The notes under the pieces were generated by a model. It was not told where the DNA came from and did no database searches. It saw only the letters and a program-made list of their open reading frames with translations. The position numbers were made by a program, and so were the translations under genes. 64,000 bases of DNA from Anthoceros angustus (taxonomy: Eukaryota > Streptophyta > Anthocerotopsida > Anthocerotales > Anthocerotaceae), in NCBI GenBank assembly GCA_010909165.1, contig MU008207.1, positions 62,001 through 126,000 on the forward strand, written 5' to 3'. The stretch's first letter is position 1. The number at the start of each line of letters is the position of its first letter. Shown here in pieces: positions 22,305 to 33,389 of this stretch.

Positions 22305-25300
22305 TCATGAACTTCCGACAATCCAAGGACTTGTCACTGTATGGGCACCATCCGACCATATCAAAGATCCCGAATAGAAGGTGGTAACACCTCCAGCAAC
22401 TGGTGTTGTGAAAGTAACTGTGAATGACAAAGTCTGTCCTACAGATTGGAAGGAGAGGGCAAGAGGATCAACAGTTACCAAAACCGAAGGATCGGGTGCG
22501 ATGACTGTGGGCGTGTAGGTTACAACTCCAACTGCCCCCACATTTGTCACGCTTCTCGTCACTGTCACAGAGGTCACTAGATTAGATACTTTGATGGCTG
22601 GATAGTTGATATCATAGTGCGCCTTGGGAAACAGTGGACAGGCAGCAGAAGGATCTCCTGTAAAAGAGCGGAGGTCTGCATCTGTCATGCCGAAGTCGCA
22701 TATGAAATCATTGTAATCGGCAAAATTGACATCATATACAAGTCCGGGATCCAGGGCAGCAAATGGATACACGTGACCAGATCCAAAGTCCAGAGGGCCT
22801 CCTGGGGTAAGAGAAGGATACGTTGTTATTGCGCTGTTGAAGTTATCAATTTGGGTCGCTGCAGACACAAGGCAGATCGTTAGGATGGAGAACGCTAGAA
22901 CTGGAGGAGGAGTTAGTTCACATGATTCACAAGAAAAAATCGCAGAGCATTGGAGATGGCGTGCCTGTTGTCATGATGGCGGATTTGATAGCTGCAGGAC
23001 TCCACTTTGGGTGGACAATCTTGACGAGAGCAGATATTGCAGAGATGTGAGGGCAGGCCATAGATGTGCCGGACATAATATTCAGGGTCAGCGATCGACC
23101 TCCAGTTTCAGAATCATCTAGTTGGAGAGGAGAGAAAGCAGCCAGAATGGCTTGTCCTGGAGCTGTTATGTCAGGCTGCAGCCCACACAGGAGTGCTATA
23201 TCAGATGATGGACTAGTCTAGGCAGACTTGGAAACCTTAGAGACAGCAGCCATGGGGAAGCCCCTCACCAGATTACAACAAGTAACCTACACAGACAAGC
23301 TTGGGGCATTTCATCAGTGTGGGCAACGGGCCATACCTTAGGGATGTCAGGGTTACGAAGGCTGGGGCCTCTGGAGGAAAAGGTGGCCACTCTTGGTGCA
23401 GGTACTTGCCCGTAAGTTGCTGCAGTAGGCAGGATGACACCGACAGGAGTCCTGCAAAAGCCATGACACCCAATCTCATCAAACACCTCACTGAAGTTCA
23501 ACCAAGGCTGCACTCAGCAACACATGACAGAGAGTGGAGAAAGCTTACGGTGTGCTCTGAAAGTACGGCAGCTGCAGGGCTAGGTTGGCGGCGTCTTCGG
23601 AGATGTATGTGGCAGGCCCGACAAACTCTCGTGGCACGGACGGAGTGCCGACGAGAATGATACCCACTCCACCGGCTCGTCGCACCTCATCCTCTTCAGC
23701 CACGCTTGGACCATCTACGCACACCACGATGGCTCCTGTCACAATCGAAGAATCCAGGCTGGAGGGGAAGCAGGCACTGCGACACATACAATCCAAACAC
23801 GTATTAAATCATTGCCGGCATATACTTTCCAGTGCTTGCACTCCACACTGTTGAACGAGCATGTTTCACAGAAATCTGCGTCCAGATTTGACATACTTGG
23901 CTTGTTCTACCAAGGCTCCAGGTGCTATTGCATTGGAACCCAGTACGATGGGGGCCGGGGTTGTAATCGGGAAGGGGTTGAAGACCCAACCTCCCTGGGG
24001 CAATAGGGCACAGAGTCCAAGGTCAAGAAGCAGTGACGTTAAATCATACAAGAGAGTCAGGTCAGGTGAAGATCCTTCCCCATCCAGGAATGACTGGCAT
24101 CAAGGCACTTACAGGGATGATGCTGCCATCTCCGAGCTGCACATTGGTGACGTATTCACGATCTGTGGTGCTCGCAGCAACTGTGACAATCCAAGGAGCA
24201 GTGTTGACAACAGTGCCGTAATCCGGGCCGTTGTTACCAGCCGAGGCGGACACCAGGATGTTCTTCTTGACAGCGTAGTAGGCTCCTATAGCAATTGAGT
24301 CATTGAACAGGGAGGAGTCCCCTTCCCCGATGCTGTTTCCGATAGAGATGGAGATGATATCCACGCCATCAGCAATGGCGTCGTCGAAAGCCTTAAGCAT
24401 ATCGGCATCGGTGCAACCTCCACCTGTGAAGCAGACCTTGTAGATGGCCAATCTGGCCCCGCTCACACCCCCTGACACTATGCCCTCTCCGATGCCGTAG
24501 GGTCCCGCATCGTACCTCGCTCCTGCTACAGTGGATGCTGTGTGTGAACCATGGCCGATTGTGTCTCTGGGAGAGAGAACATCAGTCAGGGTTTTGCCGT
24601 CGGCCCGCGCAGCTGCTTGTGCTCCCTCGTAGTAGTAGCGAGCGCCAATCACCTTGCTGCATTCCGGAACACACACATCCCATGAGCCATCTGAGGAATC
24701 AGTTTCAGCACATGAATTGAATCGAGAGTGTTTTCTTACTTGTTGCAGAGGTCGGCAGAAAATTGGTCGCCTGGAATGCATGCTCCCTTCCAGCGATCAG
24801 GAACTGGTGGCATACCCACATCCTGGAAGCTGGGAGATTCGGGCCAGTATCCTGTGAACAGCGGCAACAGCAAACACATTTCAGCGTCCAGCTCCAAGTG
24901 AATAATGCCATAGCATGAAGATCACAAATTTCCCCAACACCGTGCTCTCTGAGAACTGTACCAGAGTCGAGCATCCCGATGATGATATCAGTTTGAGAAG
25001 CGGGAGGAGGGAAATAGAAGTTGTTGGTGCCTGGCAGGAGAATGTCACTGCTATCGCGGTTCAAAACGCCCAGAAAATTCCACGAATGACTTGTGTGCGG
25101 CTTGTGAATCAAGCTCTTAAATACGCCGAGAACCTTCTCTGACTCTGCACACACCAGGTTCCTCCATCTGGGTCAGATCGGATTTCGCAGGGGTTCGGAC
25201 AGAAGAACTTCTAATTCAAGGAGGGATCCGGAGCTTGCCTTTGAGTTTTGCAGCATGACTGGCGTCCAGTTTGGCAGCAAAGCCTCGGAATGTCCTGTGG

Positions 25301-25706
25301 TAGTGGTACAAGATTGACCCAGTTGCAGCCTCGACACTGCGAACACAGAACTTCACACACTCGATCTCATGTTGCTTCCAGATGAATGGGCACTCTACGG
25401 CCACACAGCCCACATGGAGAAGGATCCTCGTGGAAAATTCACCTTCCCAAAACCGTAGCAAGAAGAGCTGTGTTCTCCAACAACACGTCCAACTCATGGC
25501 CTGCAGGGATGGCTCCCAAGTGCACCACATAAACCTGTACCGAGCATCAAATGGTGAGCCCAGTCTGCCGAAAAAAAACAACTGTGACCCAACAAATGTG
25601 GTATGATTCGGACGTCTAGAGCAGGCTCGGTTGCAGAAATCGTGGACAAGGGCATCAGAAGCAGCAGCGCTATGATAAAACAAGCACCCATCCTGTAGAT
25701 CGCCAT
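22305..25706 (-). CDS. Subtilisin-like serine protease (S8), apparently intact
   Basis: Start at 25704-25706 ([20 protein letters not shown]) gives a clear signal peptide; stop at 22305. Short introns separate exons carrying: I9 propeptide ([32 protein letters not shown]), catalytic Asp ([10 protein letters not shown], about 24.97 kb), GYWPESPSF exon, catalytic His (IGHGSHTAS, about 24.55 kb), oxyanion Asn ([10 protein letters not shown]), PA domain ([17 protein letters not shown], about 23.68 kb), the [11 protein letters not shown] segment (about 23.38 kb), catalytic Ser (SGTSMACPH, about 23.07 kb) and a full Fn3-like tail ending SPWIVGSS. Works in the secretory pathway/apoplast as a serine endopeptidase. 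Tandem paralogue of the gene at 16487-19892, same strand. Exon joins were inferred by eye. Confidence 0.88.
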
Positions 25707-25931
25707 GGATCGAATCCAGCCGACCCGTCTGCTCAAGATTCGTCGGGCGGCGTTTGTGGGCGGCTGGGCTTCGAAATGACCAGATGGACAAGGCCTCAAG
25801 GTTGCTCGAGTTGCAGCAACTAGTTCTTATAGAGAGTCATGTATGTACGTATGCAGGAAGCTTCTCCCTAGCTTCGTCCGGGAAGCGAGCATCTCTTCTG
25901 TTCATATGGTCTGACACACGGCGAGGTGGGA

Positions 25932-25939
25932 CTTGGGAC
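25932..25939. repeat. hAT target site duplication CTTGGGAC, left
   Basis: Eight bases repeated at 26438-26445; single at the empty site 48153-48160. Confidence 0.93.
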
Positions 25940-26437
25940 CAGGGTGTCATTTTGACCGAGTACTAGCTCAGTCCCCGGGACCGCCTAGCCTGGCTACGCT
26001 CGGTCCCGGACCGAGCAGGGACCGTGCCTTTTTGCGACCCTTGGTCATTAAATATAATAAATAATAATATAAAAGACTGCAGACTGCGGAGTCCGCAGAC
26101 TGCAGCCCAACCGGCAGACTGTAATCTGCGTCCATGATAAGATGTCCATGTGTCCATAATAAATATAAATCCTTGGATATAAAATTAAGTAATTTATTAA
26201 TTTTAAACCGAACCTTTTATGAACCCTCGGTCCCCGAGGGTAATAGGGGACCGAGGGTGATATAAAATTAAGTAATTTATTAATTTTAAACCGAACCTTT
26301 TATGAACCCTCGGTCCCCGAGGGTAATAGGGGACCGAGGGTGAGGACCGGACTCTTGAAGAACCTCCGGTCCCATGTTTTTTTTAACACATGCCGGGACC
26401 GGGACCGAGCTTGGGACGGGGTCAAAATGACACCCTG
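25940..26437. mobile_element. Non-autonomous hAT-type MITE (498 bp)
   Basis: Perfect 18-bp terminal inverted repeats (CAGGGTGTCATTTTGACC) with an 8-bp target duplication; the CAGGG-type end and 8-bp duplication are hallmarks of the hAT superfamily. No coding capacity. Inside, an 83-bp unit (26176-26258, 26259-26341) is tandemly duplicated, each containing a perfect-looking 'ccctcggtccccgaggg' palindrome. The empty site survives in the right 197-bp copy. Confidence 0.93.
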
Positions 26438-26445
26438 CTTGGGAC
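26438..26445. repeat. hAT target site duplication CTTGGGAC, right
   Basis: Matches 25932-25939. Confidence 0.93.
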
Positions 26446-26501
26446 GCGCTTTCTCTTTCCCGTGCCGGCTTCAGTGGAGTAGCTTGGACTGCAAGGAGTA
26501 T

Positions 26502-26540
26502 GGCATACCAAAGAGGACAGAGGGGACGGGGCATTTTTTT
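26502..26540 (+). repeat. Left terminal inverted repeat
   Basis: 39 bp, 3 mismatches to the right end. Followed at about 26667-26765 by subterminal direct repeats of 'aactttttttcaccccaaca', a layout common in DNA transposon ends. Confidence 0.85.
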
Positions 26541-26879
26541 CACGCGCAAAACTTTTGTTCACACCACACGTCTTTTCGGTGTCGGTTTGGAAACCCGACC
26601 GAAATGGGGTAGCCCAAACCGGACGCACCAAAGCGGCCACTTCGCGCTCACCGGTACACAAAAAAGGGAACTTTTTTTTCACCCCAACATCAGGTTTTTC
26701 TCGCTAAGAAAGAACTTTTTTCACCCCAACATCGTGGTTTTCAAGAAAGAACTTTTTTTTCTACGCGTCGCTGTCTTCTACTTTAGGGTTTTGCGAGGTG
26801 GTTTGGGCTTAGGCAACCCACCTGCCCGTTTTTAGGGTTCATCTCTTACGAGGGTGAAGTAGGGTTTAGGGAACGGGCG

Positions 26880-27475
26880 GCTTTGCGGGGCTGCTTTGGG
26901 CGACGCACAGCCGCTGCTCGGGGCGACCAGCGGCGAGCCAGGCACAGAAGACGCGGGAAGGAGGGGCGAGGTCCGCAGGCGGGGCGGGGCGTCAAGGTGG
27001 GGCGTGCGCCCGCCGAGGCAGGCAGCAGCGCGGCCCACCTGTGCGGCCCGTGCGCGCCAGGCGGGCGGCGGCGAGGCGCGGCCGGGCGGGCACGTAGGTG
27101 GGCGGGGCGCCCACCGGCCGACGAAAGGTGGGCGGGCACCGAGGCGAGGCGAGGCGGCAGGCGCGCCTGGGCCGCGTGGAACGCAGCGGGCAGGCGGGCC
27201 GCAATGGGCGAGGCGAGGCCGGGCCGGGCGGGGCGAGGGTCGAGGCCGGGCGGGGCTCGGGCAGAGGCTCGGGGCGGTCCACGGCGGGTCGACGCGCATC
27301 GACGCGGGCGAGGGCGAGGCGAGCAGGCGGCGGGGCGAGGCGGGCCGCAGGCGGCGAGGCGCGGCGGCGGCGAGGCGAGGCGGCAGGCGGGTCGAGGCGA
27401 GGCGAGCGGTGGGCGGGCGAGGCGGTGGCGGGCGGGCGGCAGGCGGCGAGGCGGGCGGGGCGAATTAGGGCGGGG
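26880..27475. repeat. G-rich strand-asymmetric array 1
   Basis: About 600 bp almost entirely of ggcggg, ggcgagg and ggcgggcgg words on the plus strand with few A/T. Several frames on both strands are open only because stops are rare in such sequence. Potential G-quadruplex or R-loop DNA; not called coding. Confidence 0.8.
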
Positions 27476-27530
27476 CGCCAGAGGCACCAGAGGATGAGTC
27501 CTCCCCATCCGCACCAAGCACCTACTAACC

Positions 27531-28258
27531 TTGTCCCCATTTCTTGCACATGGTGATGCCAAATTGTTTGATGCTCCTTCTCTTCCAAATGTCCGACTTC
27601 CACACGGCCGCCCATGCGATCAAGTATATACTGCAGCTTGTGGTGGGATGGCGTGCACCGCCCACCTCTCCTCCTCACATGCCGCAGCCAGCCTCCCACG
27701 GCATGTCCGGGCGGTGGAGGAGGGTTGCACGCCTCCTCCGACCTCACCCGATCCTAATATGTGGAGTGAGTTGTTTCTGTGTCTTATGACCAAGAAGCCA
27801 ATGCATCCTCCGTCAGACGAGGAGCTTGATGTCAAAGATGCGGAGGACTACAACGACCTCATCTCGCCACATAGAGAACTACCCTTGGACTTTGAAGTTC
27901 TTTTCGAATGAGGGAACGTGGTCGAAGGTATTTGACCGACTCGACTTCATATCGCGAGAGTGCCTTCCGTGGAAGCACTATTTCATTCATTCTCATTTTG
28001 ATGGGTGGCCATTGGGTCCTAACGATCACTGGGAGGCCTCGCGGTCCAAGCACCCGGAGTCACTGGAGGACTTCAAGCTGTGGATGGCCAAGTTTCACTA
28101 CGACGGCTTGACTCACAAGCTGCACGGCTGGCCTCGACGGTATCGCTCCCTCCTGGATTTCATCTCAACGTCTTCCACGAATTGGACTCACGCCAACCAT
28201 GTCTTGTAGGAGGAGATGAACGACCTCTACATCATCGAGGACAGTGACCATGGGGGTT
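27531..28258 (+). pseudogene. Unknown ORF module, copy 1 (best preserved)
   Basis: First frame: HGDAKLFDAPSLPNV ... DPNMWSELFLCLMTKKPM ... LPLDFEVLFE (27531-27911). After a one-step frame change near 27905 it continues EGTWSKVFDRLDFISREC, HYFIHSHFDGWPLGPNDHWE, LEDFKLWMAKFHYDGLTHKL, HGWPRRYRSLLDFIS and HANHVL, TAG at 28207-28209, then EEMNDLYIIEDSDHGG and a stop. In copies 3 and 4 the TAG is TGG (Trp). Family not recognised; mixed charged/aromatic composition is protein-like. The other copies are this text with many small deletions. Confidence 0.5.
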
Positions 28259-28319
28259 AGGACTGCTGGTCATGTGCTTTAGGCACCGTGGAGCAGGGGT
28301 TTTGATTTAGGAGGCCTTC

Positions 28320-29340
28320 ACGATTTACATTTGTAGGTTTCTTCAGATCCCGCTTCCCACAGTGGTGACTTGACCAAATTTTGACGCTTCCCTCCTTGGA
28401 TATTCCCACCACTGGGCCAGATATCTGTGCCCCCTTTTTTCAACTTGGCCATCGGTTCATGCTTGCCGCCACATAGAGAACTACCCTTGGACTTTGAAGT
28501 TCTTTTATTTGAGGGCGTGGTCGAAGGTATTTTGGACACGGACTTCATCTGCGAGTGCCTTCCAGGTGGGCGCACTATTTCATTCATTCTCATTTTGATG
28601 GGTGGCCATTGGGTCCTAACGATCCTGGAGGCCTCGCGGTCCAAGCACCCGAGTCACGGAGGACTTCAAGGTGGATGGCCAAGTTTCACTCGGCTTGACT
28701 CACAAGTCGCACGGCCGGCCTCGGTCGCTCCCTCCTGGATTTCATCTCAACGTCTTCCACGAATTGGACTCACGCCATGTCTTGTAGGAGGAGATGAGCG
28801 ACCTCTACATCATCGAGGACGGTGACCATGGGGGTTAGGGCGCTGGTCATGTGCTTTAGGCACCGTGGAGGCGAGGGGTTTTGATTTAGGAGGCCTTCAC
28901 GATTTACATTTGTAGGTTTCTTGATCCCGCTTCCCAGTGGTGACTTGACCAAATTTTGGCGCTTCCCTCCTTGGATATTCCTGCTTTGGGCGGATATGCC
29001 CCTTTTTTCAACTTGGCCATCGGTTCATGCTTGCGCATCGTGTTCCACGTGCCTAAATTGATGGACCGCTTTCCATTTTCCCTTGGCCTTCTCGGCCCTA
29101 CCCCGGCTTTTGCCCCGGCTTTCCATGTCGTCACACTAGCTTATTAAGTGAGAACCCATACAGCCGGGCTTCTTTCATTGTCTTTTGGCATCGCGGACCT
29201 CGCTCTTGAAAGGTTTGTTGATTTCATAGTTGCCGCAACCACTTCAAAGGGAATGCGGTTCCTAAGGTGCCCACACGCTGCCTCCACAATTTCCCTCCGC
29301 CATTCACGGAGGTCGTGATGATCTTGCGAGGAATGTCTGC
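28320..29340 (+). repeat. 1-kb direct repeat, copy 1, with ORF-module copy 2
   Basis: Near-identical to about 31830-32850. It contains a degraded copy of the unknown ORF (ENYPWTLKF-region to DDGDHGG-region, 28470-28840) with loss of CTG sites and frame, and a downstream segment readable on the minus strand as INLGTWNTMR / MAKLKKG. Confidence 0.75.
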
Positions 29341-30640
29341 GCCCATGCGAATCTTATTGCGGCATCTTTGTGGTGGGATGGCGCCTCTCCTCCTCACATG
29401 CCGCAGCCCGCACCTCCGGCCCACGGCATGTCAGGCGGCGGTGGAGGAGGTTGCTCTCCTCCGACCTCACCCGATCCTAATATGTGGAGTGAGTTGTTTC
29501 TGGTCTTATGACCGAAGCCAATGCATCCTCCGTCGTGCGAGGAGCTTGATGTCTTTGTTGCGGCATGCGGAGGACCTAGCGACCTCATCGCCACATAGAG
29601 AACTACCCTTGGACTTTGAAGTTCTTTTCGAATGAGGGAACGTGGTCGAAGGTATTTCTGGACTGGACTTCATCTGCGAGTGCCTTCCGGTGGGCGCACT
29701 ATTTCATTCATTCTCATTTTGATGGGTGGCCATTGGGTCCTAACGATCCTGGAGGCCTCATGGTCCAAGCACCCGAGTCAGGAGGACTTCAAGTGGATGG
29801 CCAAGTTTCACTCGACGGCTTGACTCACAAGTCGCACGGCCGGCCTCGACGTATCGCTCCCTCACAGGATTTCATCTCAACGTCTTCCACGAATTGGACT
29901 CACGCCAACCATGTCTTGTGGGAGGAGATGAGCGACCTCTACATCATCGAGGACGGTGACCATGGGGGTTAGGGCTGCTGGTCATGTGCTTTAGGCACCG
30001 TGGAGCGGGGTTTTGATTTAGGAGGCCTTCACGATTTACATTTGTAGGTTTCTTGATCCCGCTTCCCAGTGGTGACTTGACCAAATTTTGGCGCTTCCCT
30101 CCTTGGATATTCCCTCGGCCGGATATCGTGCCCCTTTTTTCAACTTGGCCATCGGTTCATGCTTGCTTGGCGCATCGTGTTCCACGTGCCTAAATTGATG
30201 GACCGCTTTCCATTTTCCCTTGGCCTTCTACCCCGGCTTTTGCCCCGGCTTTCCATGTCGTCACTAGCTTATTAAGTGAGAACCCATACAGTGGGCTTCT
30301 TTCATTGTCTTTTGGCATCGCGGACCTCGCTCTTGAAAGGTTTGTTGATTTCATAGTTGCTGCAACCACTTCAAAGGGAATGCGGTTCCACACGAAGGTG
30401 CTTCCGACACGCGTCTCCACAATTTCCCTCCATTCACGGGAGGTCAGGACAGATCTTGCAGGGAATGTCTGTGCCCATGCCTTCATGCCGGCCCGCGGTA
30501 GAGACCGAGTGCACCATGAACGACGCTATCCCTGGAGCCCCTCTGTTGTGAGGCCATGCGGTGGTCCCTCCGGCCAATAGGTTCATTTCATACCAGCGGG
30601 GATGCCCTCACTCCCTCGCCTTTCCTATCCATGTCTACCT
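29340..30640 (+). repeat. Unknown ORF module, copy 3 and its downstream segment
   Basis: 29616-29972 retains GTWSKVF, HYFIHSHFDGWPLGPND and the intact C-terminus HANHVLWEEMSDLYIIEDGD. Downstream, 30190-30486 is open on the minus strand (FPARSVLTSREWREIVETRV; STNLSRARSAMPKDNERS) and also open on the plus strand (30305-30580); which is coding cannot be decided. Confidence 0.5.
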
Positions 30641-30659
30641 GTCTACCCGCTTGCGGTAC

Positions 30660-31025
30660 CACGGCCGGCCCGTCGGCAGGTGGGCGGGGCGCAGGCGGCG
30701 AGCGGCGTGGCCCGGTTTACCGTGGAAACGCGGGCGGGCGGCGGCGGCGGCGAGGCGGCAGGCGGGGCTGCGGTCGAGGCGGGCGGGCGGGCGGGCTGCG
30801 AGCTGCGGTCGGGCGGTCCGCAGGCGGGCGAGGCGGCAGCGCATCGGCGGCGGCGGGCGGGGCGTGGTGGCGCGGCGGCGCCAGGCGGGCAGCACGGCGG
30901 CGGCCTCGGGCGCCCGGCGGGCGGGCGGCAGGCAGGCGGGCGGTGGCGGGCAGGCGGCGGCGGCCGCGGGCGGCGGCGGGCAGGCGAGGCGGCGGGCGGG
31001 CGGGCGGGGCGAGGCACCAGGCGCA
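30660..31025. repeat. G-rich strand-asymmetric array 2
   Basis: About 365 bp of gcgggcggcggcgg-type sequence preceding ORF-module copy 4, in the same relative position as array 1 before copy 1, so the array appears to be part of the repeated module. Confidence 0.8.
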
Positions 31026-31770
31026 GTATGAGTCCTCCCCATCCCTACACCAAGCACCTACTAACCTTGTCCCCATTTCTTGCACATGGTGATGCCAAAT
31101 TGTTTGATGCTCCTTCTCTTCCAAATGTCGACTTCCACACGGTACTGCTTGCCCATGCGAGTCTTGTGCGGACCTCTGCTTGTGGTGGGATGGCGGGCCC
31201 ACCTCTCCTCCTCACATGCCGCAGCCCTGACCTCGGCCACGGCATGTCAGGCGGCGGTGGAGGAGGTTTGCTCCTCCGACCTCACCCGATCCTAATATGT
31301 GGAGTGAGTTGTTTCTGGTCTTATGACCGAAGAAGCCAATGCATCCTACGTAAATACGAGGAGCTTGATGTCTTTATTGCGACAGGAGGACCTAGCGACC
31401 TCATACATACATAGAGAACTACCCTTGGACTTTGAAGTTCTTTTCGGTGAGGGCGTGGTCGAAGGTATTTTGGACTGGACTTCATCTTGCGAGTGCCTTC
31501 CATTTGGAGCGCACTATTTCATTCATTCTCATTTTGATGGGTGGCCATTGGGTCCTAACGATCCTTTGGGAGGCCTCGCGGTCCAAGCACCGAGTCAGGA
31601 GGACTTCAAGTGGATGGCCAAGTTTCACTCGGCTTGACTCACAGGCAGCCTCGGTGTCGCTCCCTCCTGGATTTCATCTCAACGTCTTCCAGATTGGACT
31701 CACGCCAACCATGTCTTGTGGGAGGAGATGAGCGACCTCTACATCATCGAGGACGGTGACCATGGGGGTT
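31026..31770 (+). pseudogene. Unknown ORF module, copy 4
   Basis: Begins with the same AGTCCTCCCCATCC text that follows array 1. It has FLAHGDAKLFDAPSLPNV, WSELFL, LPLDFEVLF, YFIHSHFDGWPLGPND and HANHVLWEEMSDLYIIEDGD, with frame changes and losses between. Confidence 0.5.
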
Positions 31771-31829
31771 AGGGCTGCTGGTCATGTGCTTTAGGCACCG
31801 TGGAGCGGGGTTTTGATTTAGGAGGCCTT

Positions 31830-32850
31830 CACGATTTACATTTGTAGGTTTCTTGATCCCGCTTCCCACAGTGGTGACTTGACCAAATTTTGACGCTTCC
31901 TCCTTGGATATTCCCACCACCGGGCCGATATCCGTGCCCCTTTTTTCAACTTGGCCATCGGTTCATGCTTGCCGCCACATAGAGAACTACCCTTGGACTT
32001 TGAAGTTCTTTTATTTGAGGGCGTGGTCGAAGGTATTTTGGACACGGACTTCATCTGCGAGTGCCTTCCAGGTGGGCGCACTATTTCATTCATTCTCATT
32101 TTGATGGGTGGCCATTGGGTCCTAACGATCCTGGAGGCCTCGCGGTCCAAGCACCCGAGTCACGGAGGACTTCAAGGTGGATGGCCAAGTTTCACTCGGC
32201 TTGACTCACAAGTCGCACGGCCGGCCTCGGTCGCTCCCTCCTGGATTTCATCTCAACGTCTTCCACGAATTGGACTCACGCCATGTCTTGTAGGAGGAGA
32301 TGAGCGACCTCTACATCATCGAGGACGGTGACCATGGGGGTTAGGGCGCTGGTCATGTGCTTTAGGCACCGTGGAGGCGAGGGGTTTTGATTTAGGAGGC
32401 CTTCACGATTTACATTTGTAGGTTTCTTGATCCCGCTTCCCAGTGGTGACTTGACCAAATTTTGGCGCTTCCCTCCTTGGATATTCCTGCTTTGGGCGGA
32501 TATGCCCCTTTTTCAACTTGGCCATCGGTTCATGCTTGCGCATCGTGTTCCACGTGCCTAAATTGATGGACCGCTTTCCATTTTCCCTTGGCCTTCTCAC
32601 CTACCCCGGCTTTTGCCCCAGCTTTCCATGTGCGTCACACTAGCTTATTAAGTGAGAACCCATACAGGCTGGGCTTCTTTCATTGTCTTTTGGCATCGCG
32701 GACCTCGCTCTTGAAAGGTTTGTTGATTTCATAGTTGCCGCAACCACTTCAAAGGGAATGCGGTTCCTAAGGTGCCCACACGCTGCCTCCACAATTTCCC
32801 TCCGCCATTCACGGAGGTCGTGATGATCTTGCGAGGAATGTCTGTGCCCA
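31830..32850 (+). repeat. 1-kb direct repeat, copy 2, with ORF-module copy 5
   Basis: Near-identical to 28320-29340, including its frame-breaking deletions, so the damaged form was duplicated after damage, or both carry the same artefact. Confidence 0.75.
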
Positions 32851-32960
32851 TGCCTTCATGCCGGCCCGCGGTAGAGACCGAGTGCACCATGAACGACGCT
32901 ATCCCTGGAGCCCCTCTGTTGTGAGGCCATGCGGTGGCCCCTCCGGCCAATAGGTTCATT

Positions 32961-33299
32961 TCATACCAGCGGGGATGCCCTCACTCCCTCGCCTTTCCTA
33001 TCCATGTCTACCTGTCTACCCGCTTGCAGTACACAGCCAGCTCCCCGTCGTTGCCAACAGTGCCTCCCGCGATGCACCTCAGATGACAAGTGTTCTGAAG
33101 AGGTTAAGGGCTCTCCATGTCCACAGTGCAGGTCTTCATTCCACTCCCACACCATCTGCTGCAGTGGGATCCCCCGTCGCCTGCAATACAAGCACACGGC
33201 TGTCACCGCTCGATGCAGGCGATACATGTCCGGGAGGTAATTTGTACATTGCAAGCCTGCCTCGTACGCCATGTCCCTCGCCACTTGCATGTCCTGCAC
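32961..33299 (-). CDS. Hypothetical 112-residue frame
   Basis: Reads RDMAYEAGLQCTNYLPDMYR, AVCLYCRRRGIPLQQMVWEW and NEDLHCGHGEPL. Cys-containing and protein-like but unrecognised. Plus-strand frames overlap it. It could be part of the minus-strand reading that continues left (32729-32959). Confidence 0.25.
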   Translation of the reverse strand: MQDMQVARDMAYEAGLQCTNYLPDMYRLHRAVTAVCLYCRRRGIPLQQMVWEWNEDLHCGHGEPLTSSEHLSSEVHRGRHCWQRRGAGCVLQAGRQVDMDRKGEGVRASPLV

Positions 33300-33389
33300 A
33301 CAACCTTTGTCGTCAACAGCAACTGTTGGTGCTCACATTCACGACGGTCTTGGCCTGACGTTCACTTACCCACATCGGATGCAATTGGA

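Larger units (their letters stand above)
25796..26498 (+). repeat. 197-bp direct duplication, left copy (split by hAT MITE)
   Basis: 25796-25939 plus 26446-26498 together equal 197 bp that match 48017-48213 (197 bp) with about one visible difference. These copies flank the 21.5-kb TIR-bounded block in direct orientation. The original single copy probably lay between the subtilase 5' end and the SNM1 3' end. Confidence 0.92.

Noticed and set aside
25940-26437. Possible promoter of the subtilase gene
   Set aside because: The exact inverted ends, 8-bp duplication and empty site show it is a MITE inserted upstream; any promoter role would be secondary.
26846-27562. Long frames on both strands through the G-rich array
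   Set aside because: Four overlapping frames of 150-250 codons are all open because the sequence is nearly free of T/A. Low-complexity products only.
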